Both the position numbers and the translations under genes were made by a program. Below are positions 9,135 through 18,719 of a stretch of 64,000 bases of DNA, piece after piece. Under the pieces are notes generated by a model. That model made no database searches. It worked only from the letters and a program-made list of their open reading frames with translations, and was not told where the DNA came from. The stretch spans positions 310,001-374,000 of the forward strand of contig CAWBGJ010000015.1 in assembly GCA_963788325.1 (NCBI GenBank), in the 5' to 3' direction. The first letter of the stretch is position 1. Every line of letters starts with the position of its first letter. This DNA comes from Prado023 sp963788325 (GTDB taxonomy: Bacteria; Actinomycetota; Actinomycetes; S36-B12; CAIYMF01).

Positions 9135-10034
9135 ATGCCTGATCCGACCGACCTGCCCCAGCGGCCCGCCCGATCGCTGTCACCCTCCCGAGCCTCAGAC
9201 TTCCAGAGCTGCCCACTGTTGTACCGGTTCCGCGTCATCGATCGGCTGCAGGAGCCGCCGAGCCCCGCCGCAGTGCGCGGCACCCTGGTGCACGCCGTGC
9301 TTGAGGCGCTCTACGACCTGCCCGCCGAGCAGCGCACGCTGGACGCGGCCATCGGGCTGGTCGGCCCCCAGTGGCAGCAGCTGGCGGCCGAGCGCCCGGA
9401 CGTGCTGGAGATGCTCAGCCAGGCCGGGCAGGACTCGAACGAGTGGTTGCGCGGGGCCGGCGACCTCGTGGAGTCGTACTTCGCGATGGAGGACCCTACC
9501 CGGCTGGAACCCGCGGCCCGCGAGCTGCGCGTGGAGGTCGAGCTGCCCTCAGGCCTGACGCTGCGCGGGTTCGTCGACCGGCTCGACCGCGCCCCGAACG
9601 GCCAGACCCGGGTCGTGGACTACAAGACCGGACGTGCGCCCGGGGTGGGCTTCGAGGCGCGCGCCATGTTCCAGATGCGGTTCTACGCCCTGGCGCTGTG
9701 GCGCATGCACGGGCAGTTGCCCACGCTGCTGCAGCTGATGTACCTGCCCACCGGCGTGGTGCTGCGCTACGAGCCCGACGAGGACGACCTGCGCGCCATG
9801 CAGCGCAAGGTGGAGGCCCTCTGGGCCGCCATCGAACGGGCCATGGACAGTGGCGACTGGCGTCCGAACCCGTCCAAACTGTGCGACTGGTGTGCCCACA
9901 AGGCCCTCTGCCCGGCGTTCGGAGGCACTCCCCCGCCGCTGCCCGAGCTGGGTCAGGCCACAGCGCCGGATGTGCCCGCGGCGCCCACGGCGCCCACCGC
10001 GCCCACCGCGCCCACCGCACCCGCGGCGGGCTGA
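9135..10034 (+). CDS. RecB-family (PD-(D/E)XK, Cas4/AddB-like) nuclease
   Basis: A 299-residue stand-alone nuclease of the RecB exonuclease family. The active-site sequence is visible: GFVDRLDR, then VVDYKTG with the catalytic Asp and Lys. Cys26 (SDFQSCPLLY) and the C-terminal trio Cys250, Cys253 and Cys259 (CDWCAHKALC) form the four-cysteine arrangement that holds an iron-sulfur cluster in Cas4 and AddB. The tail is a run of Ala-Pro-Thr repeats. The start is the ATG at 9135. No cas genes are nearby, and the family is a fixed neighbour of trmI in actinobacteria, so I take it as a housekeeping DNA-repair-type nuclease. Confidence 0.9.
   Translation: MPDPTDLPQRPARSLSPSRASDFQSCPLLYRFRVIDRLQEPPSPAAVRGTLVHAVLEALYDLPAEQRTLDAAIGLVGPQWQQLAAERPDVLEMLSQAGQDSNEWLRGAGDLVESYFAMEDPTRLEPAARELRVEVELPSGLTLRGFVDRLDRAPNGQTRVVDYKTGRAPGVGFEARAMFQMRFYALALWRMHGQLPTLLQLMYLPTGVVLRYEPDEDDLRAMQRKVEALWAAIERAMDSGDWRPNPSKLCDWCAHKALCPAFGGTPPPLPELGQATAPDVPAAPTAPTAPTAPTAPAAG
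9981..10019 (+). repeat. 9-base tandem repeat encoding Ala-Pro-Thr
   Basis: About four copies of a nine-base unit close to GCGCCCACC lie at the 3' end of the RecB-like gene and encode the repeated APT tail. Repeat copy number is likely to vary between strains, without effect on the nuclease fold. Confidence 0.8.
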
Positions 10035-10047
10035 GTCACGGGGCCTG

Positions 10048-12582
10048 TCACTCGGTGCGGATCGCAGCGAGCACGTCGAGGTTGGCCGCCCGCCGTGCCG
10101 GCCATACCGCTGCCAGCACGCCGACGATCGCCGTGGCCACCAGCACGATCCCGATCAGGGACCAGGGGATGCCCAGCTCCGTGATCCCCTCCTCGACGAG
10201 CAGCCGCTGCAGCGCGATCCCCAGGAGCAGGCCCAGGGCCACGCCGGTGAATGCCCCGAAGAAGCTGATCACGATGGACTCCCAGCGGATCATGGTGCGG
10301 ACCTGCTTGCGCAGAGTCCCCACCGCGCGCAGCATCCCGATCTCCCGCGTCCGCTCGATGATCGACAGCGCCAGGGTGTTCACCACCCCGAAGATGGCGA
10401 TGATGACGCTCAGGCCGAGCAGACCGTAGATCAGGTTGATCAACTGGTTGATCTGGCCGGTGATCGAGTCCTTGAACTCGGTCTGGTCCTGGATCTGGAC
10501 GGTCGGGTAGTCCTTCTGCACCACGTCGATCGCCGGTCGGACCGTGGCCGGGTCGACACCCGGGTCCAAGGTCACATAAAGGAACGAGTCCACGGCGGGC
10601 AGGCCGGCCGCCTCGAGGGTGTCGATCGAGACCACCCAGCCGGCCAGCGCGTCCTCGCCCGGGTACACCTGCGTGATGGTCAGGGTGTCGGTGCTGCTGT
10701 TGCCCCAGGTGACTTCGACCTCGTCGCCCTTCTGCACCCCGGCCGCCGCAGCAGTCTTGACGTCCACCGCGATGCCCCCCTCATCCAGGACACCGGGCTC
10801 CAGGCCCAGGGCCTGGACGTCCTCGATCGTCTGCGGGTCCACGCCCACCGCAACGGTCTGCCCACCCTTGATCAGGGCAGGGGCCTGGCGCACCCGGGAG
10901 ACGGTCGCGACGCCGGGCACCTCGGCCAGTGCGTCACCCACCTCCGGGGAAAAGGGGACGAAACTCGTGGGTTGGACGATGAAGTCGGCCGTGAGCACGT
11001 CATCGACCAGGGCGTTGACCGACTTCGTCGTCGAGGAGCCCAGGACGCCGATGGCCGTGACCAGGGCCAGCCCGATCAGGATGGCTGTCGCGGTCGCAGC
11101 GGTGCGCCGGCGATCTCGTTGGGCGTTGCGGACCGCCAGCCGCCCCACGGCCCCGGATCGGGCGATCGGTGCGCCGACGAAGCCCACGAGCGCGCGGCTG
11201 AACACCGGGGCCAGCACGATCACGCCGATGAGCAGCGCGGCAGCGGCCAGCCCGAAGACGGTCAGTCGCCGGGGCAGGTCGGCGTTGGCCACGGTGAGGA
11301 CGATGAGGCCCATGCCGACCACGGTGAGCACGCCACCAGCGATTGCCCGCAGGCGCAGGCTTCGTGCGGGGAGGGCCACCTCGTCGCGCATGGCGGCGAC
11401 CGGAGGCACCTGGGAGGCGCGCCGGGCGGGGAACCACGCCGCGAACACGGTGACCAGCACGCCGACGAGCACGCCCACGATCACGGTGCGCGGAGCGATG
11501 ACGAGGTCGCCGGCGGGCAGCTCGGCGCCGACCGCGGCCAGCAGTGCCCGCAGCCCGAGGGCCACCAGGATCCCCAGGCCGATGCCCAGCACACCGCCGA
11601 GCAGCCCCAGGATCAGGGCCTCACCAACCACGGACCAGGTGATCTGGCGCTTGCTGGCGCCGATCGCCCGCAGCAGGGCCAACTCCTTGGTCCGCCGGGC
11701 CACCAGCATCGAGAACGTGTTGAGGATGATGAACGTGCCCACGAACAGCGCGATGAAGGCGAACACGAGCAGGAAGGTGTTGATGAAGCCCAGCGCGGTG
11801 CTGAACTGGGCTGAAGTCTCGTCCTGGACCTCCTGACCGGTCTGGACCTTGTAGTCCGTGCCGAGGGTGGTGGCCACCGCGTCGCGCAGGGCCTCGTTGC
11901 TCACCGACCCGTCACCGAGGACCGAGATCTGGTTCCACGCATCCGACCCCACGAACGTGTCCTGGGCGTACTGACGGTCGAACAGGGTGAGCGTCGCACC
12001 GGCCAGGCTGCCGCTGACGCCGAAGCGCACCAGGCCGACCAGGGGGGCCTCGATGCGCGGACCCTGGGTCACCACCGTGACCGTGTCACCGACGACGAAC
12101 CCGCCCTTCTCCGCGGTCGCCTCGTCGATGGCGATCTCCTCGGGCGCGGTGGGGGCCCGGCCCTCGACCAGGGTCACCGAGCTCAACTTCGGCTCCTCGG
12201 GGAACTGCGGGTAGGAGACGCCCAGCTGCGGCGGGCCGTTGCCCCCGACCGGCTCACCCTCGGCATCGATCAGGGCAACACCCTGGACCTGGACGTCCCC
12301 CGTGGCCAGGCGTACACCCGGGACGCCCTGCACCGTGGTGACGGCTTCGGCGGGGACCGTGGATACCACCGAACCGGTACCGTCGTCGCCACCGACCTCG
12401 AGCTGCTGGGTCACGACGACGTCCGGGGACTGGCCGCTGAACAGCTGGTCGAACGTCCCCTTGAGGGTGTCGGTGAAGATGAACGTGCCCACGACGAAGG
12501 CCACACCCAGGACCACGGCCAACCCGGACATGAGCATGCGGGCCTTGTGCGCCTTCAGTGAGCGCCAGGTTGCCTTGAGCAT
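10048..12582 (-). CDS. ABC transporter permease, FtsX/MacB type
   Basis: An 844-residue permease with two FtsX-like units. An N-terminal membrane segment (about 15-35) is followed by a large extracytoplasmic MacB-type periplasmic core domain, three membrane segments around residues 260-380, another pair of segments, a second external domain and a final set of three segments ending in the typical PARRAANLDVLAAIRTE tail. The same PARRA motif ends the first unit. The layout fits exporters for peptides or lipids or mechanotransmission systems; the substrate is unknown. It follows the ATPase gene with three bases between stop and start, so the pair is one operon. Confidence 0.92.
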   Translation of the reverse strand: MLKATWRSLKAHKARMLMSGLAVVLGVAFVVGTFIFTDTLKGTFDQLFSGQSPDVVVTQQLEVGGDDGTGSVVSTVPAEAVTTVQGVPGVRLATGDVQVQGVALIDAEGEPVGGNGPPQLGVSYPQFPEEPKLSSVTLVEGRAPTAPEEIAIDEATAEKGGFVVGDTVTVVTQGPRIEAPLVGLVRFGVSGSLAGATLTLFDRQYAQDTFVGSDAWNQISVLGDGSVSNEALRDAVATTLGTDYKVQTGQEVQDETSAQFSTALGFINTFLLVFAFIALFVGTFIILNTFSMLVARRTKELALLRAIGASKRQITWSVVGEALILGLLGGVLGIGLGILVALGLRALLAAVGAELPAGDLVIAPRTVIVGVLVGVLVTVFAAWFPARRASQVPPVAAMRDEVALPARSLRLRAIAGGVLTVVGMGLIVLTVANADLPRRLTVFGLAAAALLIGVIVLAPVFSRALVGFVGAPIARSGAVGRLAVRNAQRDRRRTAATATAILIGLALVTAIGVLGSSTTKSVNALVDDVLTADFIVQPTSFVPFSPEVGDALAEVPGVATVSRVRQAPALIKGGQTVAVGVDPQTIEDVQALGLEPGVLDEGGIAVDVKTAAAAGVQKGDEVEVTWGNSSTDTLTITQVYPGEDALAGWVVSIDTLEAAGLPAVDSFLYVTLDPGVDPATVRPAIDVVQKDYPTVQIQDQTEFKDSITGQINQLINLIYGLLGLSVIIAIFGVVNTLALSIIERTREIGMLRAVGTLRKQVRTMIRWESIVISFFGAFTGVALGLLLGIALQRLLVEEGITELGIPWSLIGIVLVATAIVGVLAAVWPARRAANLDVLAAIRTE

Positions 12583-12585
12583 GGC

Positions 12586-13506
12586 TCAGGCCTGCTCGCC
12601 CGCTGCGGGGGCGGCCCCACCGGCGGTGGCGTCGGTAGCGAGCGTGTCGGCGGTGTCGCCCACAGCGCCGGAGTCGCGGTCCCGCGGACCGGACTGGTCG
12701 ACCCAGCTGGTGTCCACGTCGCCGTGTGCCCCGGCCGCCTGCTCGAAGTTCTTCATCCGTTCGAGGATCGCCGTAGCCGACGGTGCCACGATCTCGTCGA
12801 CGAACTCGCCGTCCGCGAGAAAGACCACCCTGTCTGCGTAGGAGGCGGCATGGGCGTCGTGGGTCACCATCACGATGGTCTGACCGAACTCATCGACGCT
12901 GCGGCGCAGGAAGCCCAGGACCTCGGCGCCCGAACGGGAGTCCAGGTTGCCGGTCGGCTCGTCGGCGAAGATGATCTCCGGTCGGGTGACCATGGCACGG
13001 GCGCAGGCCACGCGCTGCTGCTGCCCGCCGGACAGCTCGCTGGGCCGGTGCGTCAGTCGGTCGGCAAGCCCAACAGTGCCCACGACGAGATCGAACCACG
13101 CCCGGTCCACCTTGCTGCCCGCGATGTCCAACGGCAGCGTGATGTTCTCCTCGGCCGTGAGCGTGGGCACGAGGTTGAAGGCCTGGAAGACGAAGCCCAT
13201 CCGCTCGCGACGCAGCCGGGTGAGGTCGTTGTCCTTCATCGTGGTCAGGTCGGAGTCGCCGATGTGGACCGTGCCGGACGTGGCCGCGTCCAAGCCTGCC
13301 ATGCAGTGCATGAGCGTGGACTTGCCCGAGCCCGAGGGCCCCATGATCGCAGTGAAGCGCCCGGCCTCGAACTCGATGTCCACGCCGCGCAGGGCCACGA
13401 CGGTGGTGTCTGCCTCGCCGTAGACCTTTCTCAGTCCGACGGCCCAGGCGGCGGGCCGCGAGTCAGCGCTCGCGGGCACGGGCATGGTGGCAGATGCCTC
13501 AGGCAT
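12586..13506 (-). CDS. ABC transporter ATP-binding protein, MacB/LolD type
   Basis: A 306-residue ATPase partner of the downstream FtsX permease. Walker A GPSGSGKST is at 56-64, the signature LSGGQ at 158-162, and Walker B IIFADEP at 178-184, followed by TGNLDS. The N-terminal 25 residues and the last 50 (Asp/Ala/Gly-rich, from about 255) are extensions beyond the usual 220-240 residue domain. The gene is first in the operon; the 127-base gap upstream probably holds its promoter. Confidence 0.93.
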   Translation of the reverse strand: MPEASATMPVPASADSRPAAWAVGLRKVYGEADTTVVALRGVDIEFEAGRFTAIMGPSGSGKSTLMHCMAGLDAATSGTVHIGDSDLTTMKDNDLTRLRRERMGFVFQAFNLVPTLTAEENITLPLDIAGSKVDRAWFDLVVGTVGLADRLTHRPSELSGGQQQRVACARAMVTRPEIIFADEPTGNLDSRSGAEVLGFLRRSVDEFGQTIVMVTHDAHAASYADRVVFLADGEFVDEIVAPSATAILERMKNFEQAAGAHGDVDTSWVDQSGPRDRDSGAVGDTADTLATDATAGGAAPAAGEQA

Positions 13507-13633
13507 GGGGGGTGACCTTTCCTCGAGTCAGTCGGTTCAGTCTACGTGCTGGGCATGCTGAGCGCCGTGGATCTGTCCACCGGTGCACTGCCCTGCCCCC
13601 GACCGCCGCACCGGGTGATGTCAGCGGGTGAGC

Positions 13634-14293
13634 TCAGGGCACAAGCGCCTTGAGGTCAGCCAGCCCGAGTCCCACCAACGAGTCCCGCACCTGGATCCGC
13701 TCGCCCGCCTCGATCGGCACCGCGTGTGGGACGGCTATCACGTGCGCCCCCGCGGACCACCCGGCCCGAACGCCGTTGGCCGAGTCCTCGAGGACGACCG
13801 CGGAGGTGATGTCCACGCCCAGCCGCGCCGCCGCATGCAGGTAGGGCATCGGATCGGGCTTGCTGCGCAGCACCTCGTCGCCTGCCACGCTCACAGGGAA
13901 GCCGGGCAGGCCCTCCCGGGCCAGAGCCGCGACGATCACGTCCACGATCGGGCGCACCGAGGCTGAGACCAGTGCATAGGGCGTGCTGGACCCGGCCACC
14001 GCGGTCAGCAGGTCGCCGGCCCCGGGCTGGATCGGGATGTCCGAGACTGCCAACAGGTCGAGCATGGTGGCCACGAGCAGGTCACCGATCTCTTCGGCGC
14101 CCCGATCGATGCCCGACAGCTGGGCCATGTAGGCCGTCGAGTGCGCCATGGACGCTCCCATGATCGCGTTCTGGTGCTCGACGCTCCAGGTGCCCCCCAG
14201 GGCGCCGAGCACCGAGTGCTCGGCCTTCAACCAGATGGGCTCGGTGTTCACGAGCAGCCCATCCATGTCGAAGAGCACTGCAGAGAGCGGCAC
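13634..14293 (-). CDS. HAD-superfamily phosphatase, beta-phosphoglucomutase-like
   Basis: A 219-residue soluble phosphatase or phosphomutase of the HAD superfamily. Motif I is LFDMDGLLVNTEPIW at residues 7-21, with the nucleophile and the acid Asp; motif III is near RSKPDPMPY and motif IV near VVLEDSANGV. The cap domain is the small helical type of the PGM subfamily. The substrate cannot be told from the sequence. It lies 35 bases downstream of metH on the same strand, as is common in this group. Confidence 0.88.
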   Translation of the reverse strand: MPLSAVLFDMDGLLVNTEPIWLKAEHSVLGALGGTWSVEHQNAIMGASMAHSTAYMAQLSGIDRGAEEIGDLLVATMLDLLAVSDIPIQPGAGDLLTAVAGSSTPYALVSASVRPIVDVIVAALAREGLPGFPVSVAGDEVLRSKPDPMPYLHAAARLGVDITSAVVLEDSANGVRAGWSAGAHVIAVPHAVPIEAGERIQVRDSLVGLGLADLKALVP

Positions 14294-14328
14294 GAGGTCC
14301 TTCCCCGACGATCACGGCACCGGTGGGT

Positions 14329-17300
14329 TCAGCCGGCGTTGTAGTAGCTGGCCTCCGGGTGGTGCACGATCAGGGCGGAGGTGGATTGCTCGGGATGCAG
14401 CTGGAACTCCTCGGAGAGTTCCACCCCGATCCGGGCCGGTTGCAGCAGATCCACCATGACCGTCTGCTGCTCGACGTCCGGGCACGCCGGATAGCCGAAC
14501 GAGTAGCGCTCGCCCTGATAGGACTGCTTGGTGATGAGCTTGGTGCGGTCACTGGCGTCGGCCGAGCTGATCCCGAGCTCATCGCGGACCCGGGCGTGCC
14601 AGTACTCGGCCAGGGCCTCGGTGAGCTGCACGCTGAGCCCATGGAGCTCGACGTACTCCCGGTAGGCGTTGTCCGCGAACAGTCGGGCCGCAGCCTCGGA
14701 GACGGCCGTGCCCATGGTGGCCACGTGGAACGCCACGACGTCGGGGCGGCCCTCGGCCAGGACCGCGTCCCGTGAGCGGAAGAAGTCGGCAAGGCACAGG
14801 TGCCGGTCGCGCTGCTGGCGCGGGAAGGGTAGTCGGTGCAGCTCGCGCGGTTCCCAGCCGTTGGCCAGGGGGGTGTCCCCCGCCTCGGCCAGGCCCGTCG
14901 GATCGAGGATGACCAGCTCGTCGCCCTCCGACCAGCACGGGAAGTAGCCATACACGACCGCTGCTCCGAGCAGGCCCTCGGTGTGCATGCGGTCCAGCCA
15001 CATCCGGAGTCTCGGCCGACCCTCAACCTCAACCAGAGCGTTATAGTCCGGCCCCTCACCCCGGGAGGACTTCAGGCCCCACTGACCCAGGAACAGGGCC
15101 CGCTCATCGAGGTAGGCGGAGTAGTCCGCCAGTCGGATCCCCTTGACCACCCGCGAGCCCCAGAAGGGCGGCGTCGGCACCGGATTGTCCTGCGCCACGT
15201 CACTGCGCGCCGGGACATCGGCCGCGGGCAGGTCCGCTGAGGCGCGTCGACCCACGCGCCGGGCACGCAGCTCAGGAAGGGCAGCGCCGTCGTCGCCGCG
15301 CTTGACAGCCATGAACGCATCCATGAGTCGCAGGCCCTCGAAGGCGTCGCGGGCGTAGCGCACCTGCCCGTCGAAGCGCTCGGCCAGGTCCTCCTCGACG
15401 AACGCGCGGGTCAGGGCCGCCCCGCCGAGCAGCACCGGCCACCGTTCGGCCACCTCGCGGGAGTTCATCTCCTCGAGGTTCTCCTTCATGATCACCGTGC
15501 TCTTGACCAGCAGGCCCGACATCCCGATCACGTCGGCGTCGTGCTCGGCGGCCGCGTCGAGGATGGCATTGACCGGCTGCTTGATCCCGATGTTGACCAC
15601 GCTGTAGCCGTTGTTGGTCAGGATGATGTCCACGAGGTTCTTGCCGATGTCGTGCACGTCGCCCTTGACCGTGGCGAGCACGATGGTGCCCTTGCCGGCG
15701 GCCTGGTCGCCTTCGACCTTCTCCATGTGCGGTTCGAGGTGGGCCACGGCGGTCTTCATGACCTCGGCGCTGTTGAGCACGAAGGGCAGCTGCATATCGC
15801 CGCGACCGAACAGCTCGCCGACGGTCTTCATCCCCGCCAGGAGGGTTTCGTTGATGATCGCCAACGCTGGCCGGCTGGTCAGGGCCTCATCGAGGTCGGC
15901 CTCCAGGCCCTGGCGTTCGCCGTCGATGATCCGGCGCTGCAGGCGCTCATCGAGCGGGAGTGCAGCCAACTCCTCGGCGCGGGTCGCAGCCGAGGCCTGG
16001 GCGCTCACGCCGGCGAAGAGGTCCAGGAACCGGGTCAGCGGGTCATAGGTGAGCGTGCCGTTCTCGGCGTAGGTGCGGCGGTCGTACACCAGGTCGCGGG
16101 CGACTTCGAGCTGCTCGTCGCTGATCCGGGCGATGGGCAGGATCTTGCTCGCGTGCACAATCGCGGAGTCCAAGCCCGCCTCGATGCACTCGTGGAGGAA
16201 CACCGAGTTCAGCACCTGACGCGCGGCCGGGTTCAGGCCGAACGAGACGTTGGACAGCCCCAGCGTCGTCTGCACGTCGGGGTGGGCGTGCTTGATCCGC
16301 CGGATCGCCTCGATGGTCTCGATGGCGTCGCGGCGGGTCTCCTCCTGGCCGGTGGCGATCGGGAAGGTCAGGCAGTCCACGAGCACATCGCGCGGCGCGA
16401 TGCCGTGGTTGTCACGCAGGTCGGTGATCAGGCGATCGGCGACTGCGACCTTCCAGTCCGCAGTCCGGGCCTGACCCTCCTCATCGATGGTCAGGGCCAC
16501 CACGGCGGCCCCGTACTCCTTGATCAGGGCAACGATCCGGGCGAAGCGCGACTCCGGGCCGTCGCCGTCCTCGTAGTTGACGGAGTTGACGACTGCGCGC
16601 CCGCCCAGCACCTGCAGGCCGGCCTCGAGAACCGCCGGCTCCGTGGAGTCCAGAACCAGCGGCAGCGTCGAGGCCGTCGCCAACCGACTTGCGAGCTCGT
16701 GCATGTCGGCCACACCGTCGCGCCCGACGTAGTCCACGCACAGGTCGAGCAGGTGGGCGCCGTCGCGGATCTGTGCCCGGGCGATCTCGACGCACGCCTC
16801 CCAGTCCTGGGCCAGCATCGCCTCGCGGAAGGCCTTGGAGCCATTGGCGTTGGTGCGCTCCCCGATCGAGAGGTAGGCCGTGTCCTGGCGGAACGGCACC
16901 GACTGGTACAGCGACGCCGCGGATCCCTCGGTCACGACCTCGCGAGCGCGGACCTCGCGGCCCCCCACCCGCTCGACCACCGCGCGCAGGTGTTCGGGGG
17001 TGGTGCCGCAGCAGCCGCCGACCAGGGCGAGCCCGTAGTCGGTGGTGAAGTGATCGTGCGCCTCAGCCAGTTCCTGTGCGGACAGCGGGTAGTGCGCCCC
17101 GTCGGCGGTGAGTACCGGCAGGCCGGCGTTGGGCATCGCGGAGATGCCCACCCGCGCGTAGCGGGAGAGGTGGCGCAGGTGCTCGCTCATCTCCGCGGGG
17201 CCAGTGGCGCAATTCAGGCCGATCAGGTCGATCCCCAGGGGCTCGAGCGCCGTCAGCGCGGCACCGATCTCAGTCCCGAGCAGCATGGTGCCGGTGGTCT

Positions 17301-17883
17301 CCACCGTCACCTGGGCGATCAGGGCAACGTCCGACCGACCTGCCCAGGCCATCGCGCGCCGGGCACCGATCAGCGCAGCCTTGGCCTGAAGCAGGTCCTG
17401 GGCCGTCTCGATCAGGATCGCGTCCACCCCGCCGGCCAGCAGTCCGCTGACCTGCTCGGCGTAGGCGTCCCGAAGGTCCGCGTACGGGGCGTGGCCGAGG
17501 GTGGGCAGCTTCGTGCCGGGCCCGACCGACCCGAGGACCCAGCGCGGGCGATCCGGGGTGCTGTAGCCGTCGGCGACCTCGCGCGCGATCCGGGCACCGG
17601 CCTCGGCCAGCTCGCGGATGCGGTCGCTGATGTCGTACTCGCCGAGGTTGGCCAGATTGGCGCCGAACGTGTTGGTCTCCACACAGTCGACACCCACGTC
17701 GAAGTACGCCGCATGGACGCCAGCGACGATGTCCGGTCGGGTGACGTTGAGGATCTCGTTGCACCCCTCGTAGCCCTGGAAGTCGTCCAGGGAGGGGTCC
17801 TGGGCCTGGAGCATGGTGCCCATGGCGCCGTCGGCAACGATGACCCGCTGGGACAGGGCAGAGAGCAGGGATTGGTTGGCCAT
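14329..17883 (-). CDS. metH: cobalamin-dependent methionine synthase MetH
   Basis: A 1184-residue cytoplasmic enzyme that transfers the methyl group of 5-methyltetrahydrofolate to homocysteine through cobalamin. The homocysteine domain has the zinc cysteines 225 (LNCATGP) and 291-292 (GGCCGTTPEH). Then come the pterin-binding domain (SIGERTNANGSKAF), the cobalamin cap and the B12 domain with DVHDIG at 742-747 (His744 is the lower ligand), and the C-terminal activation domain that uses SAM. The ATG at 17883 has a GGAGG site; the open frame runs further but into the HNH remnant. I looked for a cobalamin riboswitch before it and see none. Confidence 0.96.
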   Translation of the reverse strand: MANQSLLSALSQRVIVADGAMGTMLQAQDPSLDDFQGYEGCNEILNVTRPDIVAGVHAAYFDVGVDCVETNTFGANLANLGEYDISDRIRELAEAGARIAREVADGYSTPDRPRWVLGSVGPGTKLPTLGHAPYADLRDAYAEQVSGLLAGGVDAILIETAQDLLQAKAALIGARRAMAWAGRSDVALIAQVTVETTGTMLLGTEIGAALTALEPLGIDLIGLNCATGPAEMSEHLRHLSRYARVGISAMPNAGLPVLTADGAHYPLSAQELAEAHDHFTTDYGLALVGGCCGTTPEHLRAVVERVGGREVRAREVVTEGSAASLYQSVPFRQDTAYLSIGERTNANGSKAFREAMLAQDWEACVEIARAQIRDGAHLLDLCVDYVGRDGVADMHELASRLATASTLPLVLDSTEPAVLEAGLQVLGGRAVVNSVNYEDGDGPESRFARIVALIKEYGAAVVALTIDEEGQARTADWKVAVADRLITDLRDNHGIAPRDVLVDCLTFPIATGQEETRRDAIETIEAIRRIKHAHPDVQTTLGLSNVSFGLNPAARQVLNSVFLHECIEAGLDSAIVHASKILPIARISDEQLEVARDLVYDRRTYAENGTLTYDPLTRFLDLFAGVSAQASAATRAEELAALPLDERLQRRIIDGERQGLEADLDEALTSRPALAIINETLLAGMKTVGELFGRGDMQLPFVLNSAEVMKTAVAHLEPHMEKVEGDQAAGKGTIVLATVKGDVHDIGKNLVDIILTNNGYSVVNIGIKQPVNAILDAAAEHDADVIGMSGLLVKSTVIMKENLEEMNSREVAERWPVLLGGAALTRAFVEEDLAERFDGQVRYARDAFEGLRLMDAFMAVKRGDDGAALPELRARRVGRRASADLPAADVPARSDVAQDNPVPTPPFWGSRVVKGIRLADYSAYLDERALFLGQWGLKSSRGEGPDYNALVEVEGRPRLRMWLDRMHTEGLLGAAVVYGYFPCWSEGDELVILDPTGLAEAGDTPLANGWEPRELHRLPFPRQQRDRHLCLADFFRSRDAVLAEGRPDVVAFHVATMGTAVSEAAARLFADNAYREYVELHGLSVQLTEALAEYWHARVRDELGISSADASDRTKLITKQSYQGERYSFGYPACPDVEQQTVMVDLLQPARIGVELSEEFQLHPEQSTSALIVHHPEASYYNAG

Positions 17884-17939
17884 GATGCCTCCAAGGGTAC
17901 GGGTTGCGCTCGGATGCCGACGGCTGCGACGCCCGCGCC

Positions 17940-18429
17940 GAAACGGCTCACAGCCGCCACCGGCTGCGTGGCGTTCGGGCGATGCTCCCCTTCGGCCCAC
18001 TCCTGGACGTGATGGGTCTGGCAGGCCTCGGCGGGAATCGCGCACCCCAGGATGATGCAGCCGCCATCCCGCGCGGCCAGCGCCCGACGTTGGGCCGTCG
18101 TGGCGGTGCGGGCCGTTCTGCCAGGGGTCAACGCATCGACGTGCCTGGCCAGAGCCTGCACGTGCTCACTGGTGATCACGCCAGCAGCCCACACACCTCC
18201 CCCAGCCGCGGGCGGATCGCCACGAACTCCCCGGCGGACGCCAGACGACGCGCCCACCCCGCGGACCACCCCGTGGCCATCAGCAGGGCACCAGACCCAT
18301 CTGCGGCAGTTCCACCCCGGCCAGGTCGGCACGTGCTGCCCACGCCGAACCCACATCGTGCGACGCGTCGACCAGCGCCCTGCGCGTCCGCGGGTCCCCC
18401 ACCTGCCCGCCCAGAACTGGTGTGTCCAT
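17940..18429 (-). pseudogene. decayed DUF222/HNH endonuclease (13E12 family)
   Basis: Remnant of a DUF222-HNH protein, a family common in actinobacteria and normally about 400-450 residues. The original start survives: an ATG at 18429 with a GGGAGGGA site and a LexA box just upstream. It reads 49 residues (MDTPVLGGQVGDPRTRRALV and on) to a TGA at 18280. A middle piece continues in another frame to about 18176. The HNH end is in a third frame from about 18180 to 17940: GRTARTATTAQRRALAARD, then GGCIILGCAIPAEACQTHH, with the zinc cysteines and paired histidines. About 160 codons in all remain, so a large internal deletion plus frameshifts have removed function. The last conserved residues run into the metH leader. 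Confidence 0.8.
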
Positions 18430-18444
18430 TCCCTCCCCCGTCTA

Positions 18445-18458
18445 CGAACATCTGTTCG
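18445..18458 (-). promoter_or_regulatory. LexA (SOS) box before the HNH remnant
   Basis: The sequence CGAACATCTGTTCG matches the Gram-positive and actinobacterial LexA operator (CGAAC, four bases, GTTCG) in both half-sites. It lies 16 bases upstream of the ATG of the decayed HNH gene. Some 13E12-family genes of M. tuberculosis are known LexA targets, so this was probably the original DNA-damage control of that gene. Confidence 0.8.
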
Positions 18459-18479
18459 AACCGTAGAGCACGCCACTGA

Positions 18480-18719
18480 CATTTCCCTCCGGACACGGAC
18501 CCGAGGTGCGGACAGGCCCCAGGGAGCCGGTGAGCCAGCGCCGTGCACGGGCCGCGAGACACCGAGTGGGGAGTCGAGGAGCGGGACGTCAAGGGGCAGG
18601 GAGTCGAAGAACAGGAGTCGATGGACAGGGATCGATGACTGGGGCAGTCGATCTCGGCCTGCCGAGAGCCGACGGGGGCTGCGCAGCCCTCCCCAGCAGC
18701 GGCACTGTGCCAAGATCGA
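18480..18719. other. non-coding stretch with repeated AGTCGA motifs
   Basis: No credible gene. On the + strand, GAGTCGA occurs at 18571, 18601 and 18615, with related ATCGA at 18631 and CAGTCGA at 18645, inside purine-rich sequence just upstream of the LapA-domain gene. This may be a worn tandem repeat or a cluster of binding sites; nothing shows which. Confidence 0.45.

Noticed and set aside
5070..10034. A 1654-codon open frame on the + strand
   Set aside because: It runs antisense to mpa, trmI and the M50 protease and is open only because of extreme GC bias; only its last 299 codons (from 9135) are a gene.
9135..10034. CRISPR Cas4
   Set aside because: The nuclease has Cas4-like cysteines, but there are no cas genes or repeat array, and the locus is a fixed housekeeping one.
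17884..18100. Possible cobalamin riboswitch before metH
   Set aside because: No B12-box-like sequence or suitable fold; the region is the end of the HNH remnant.
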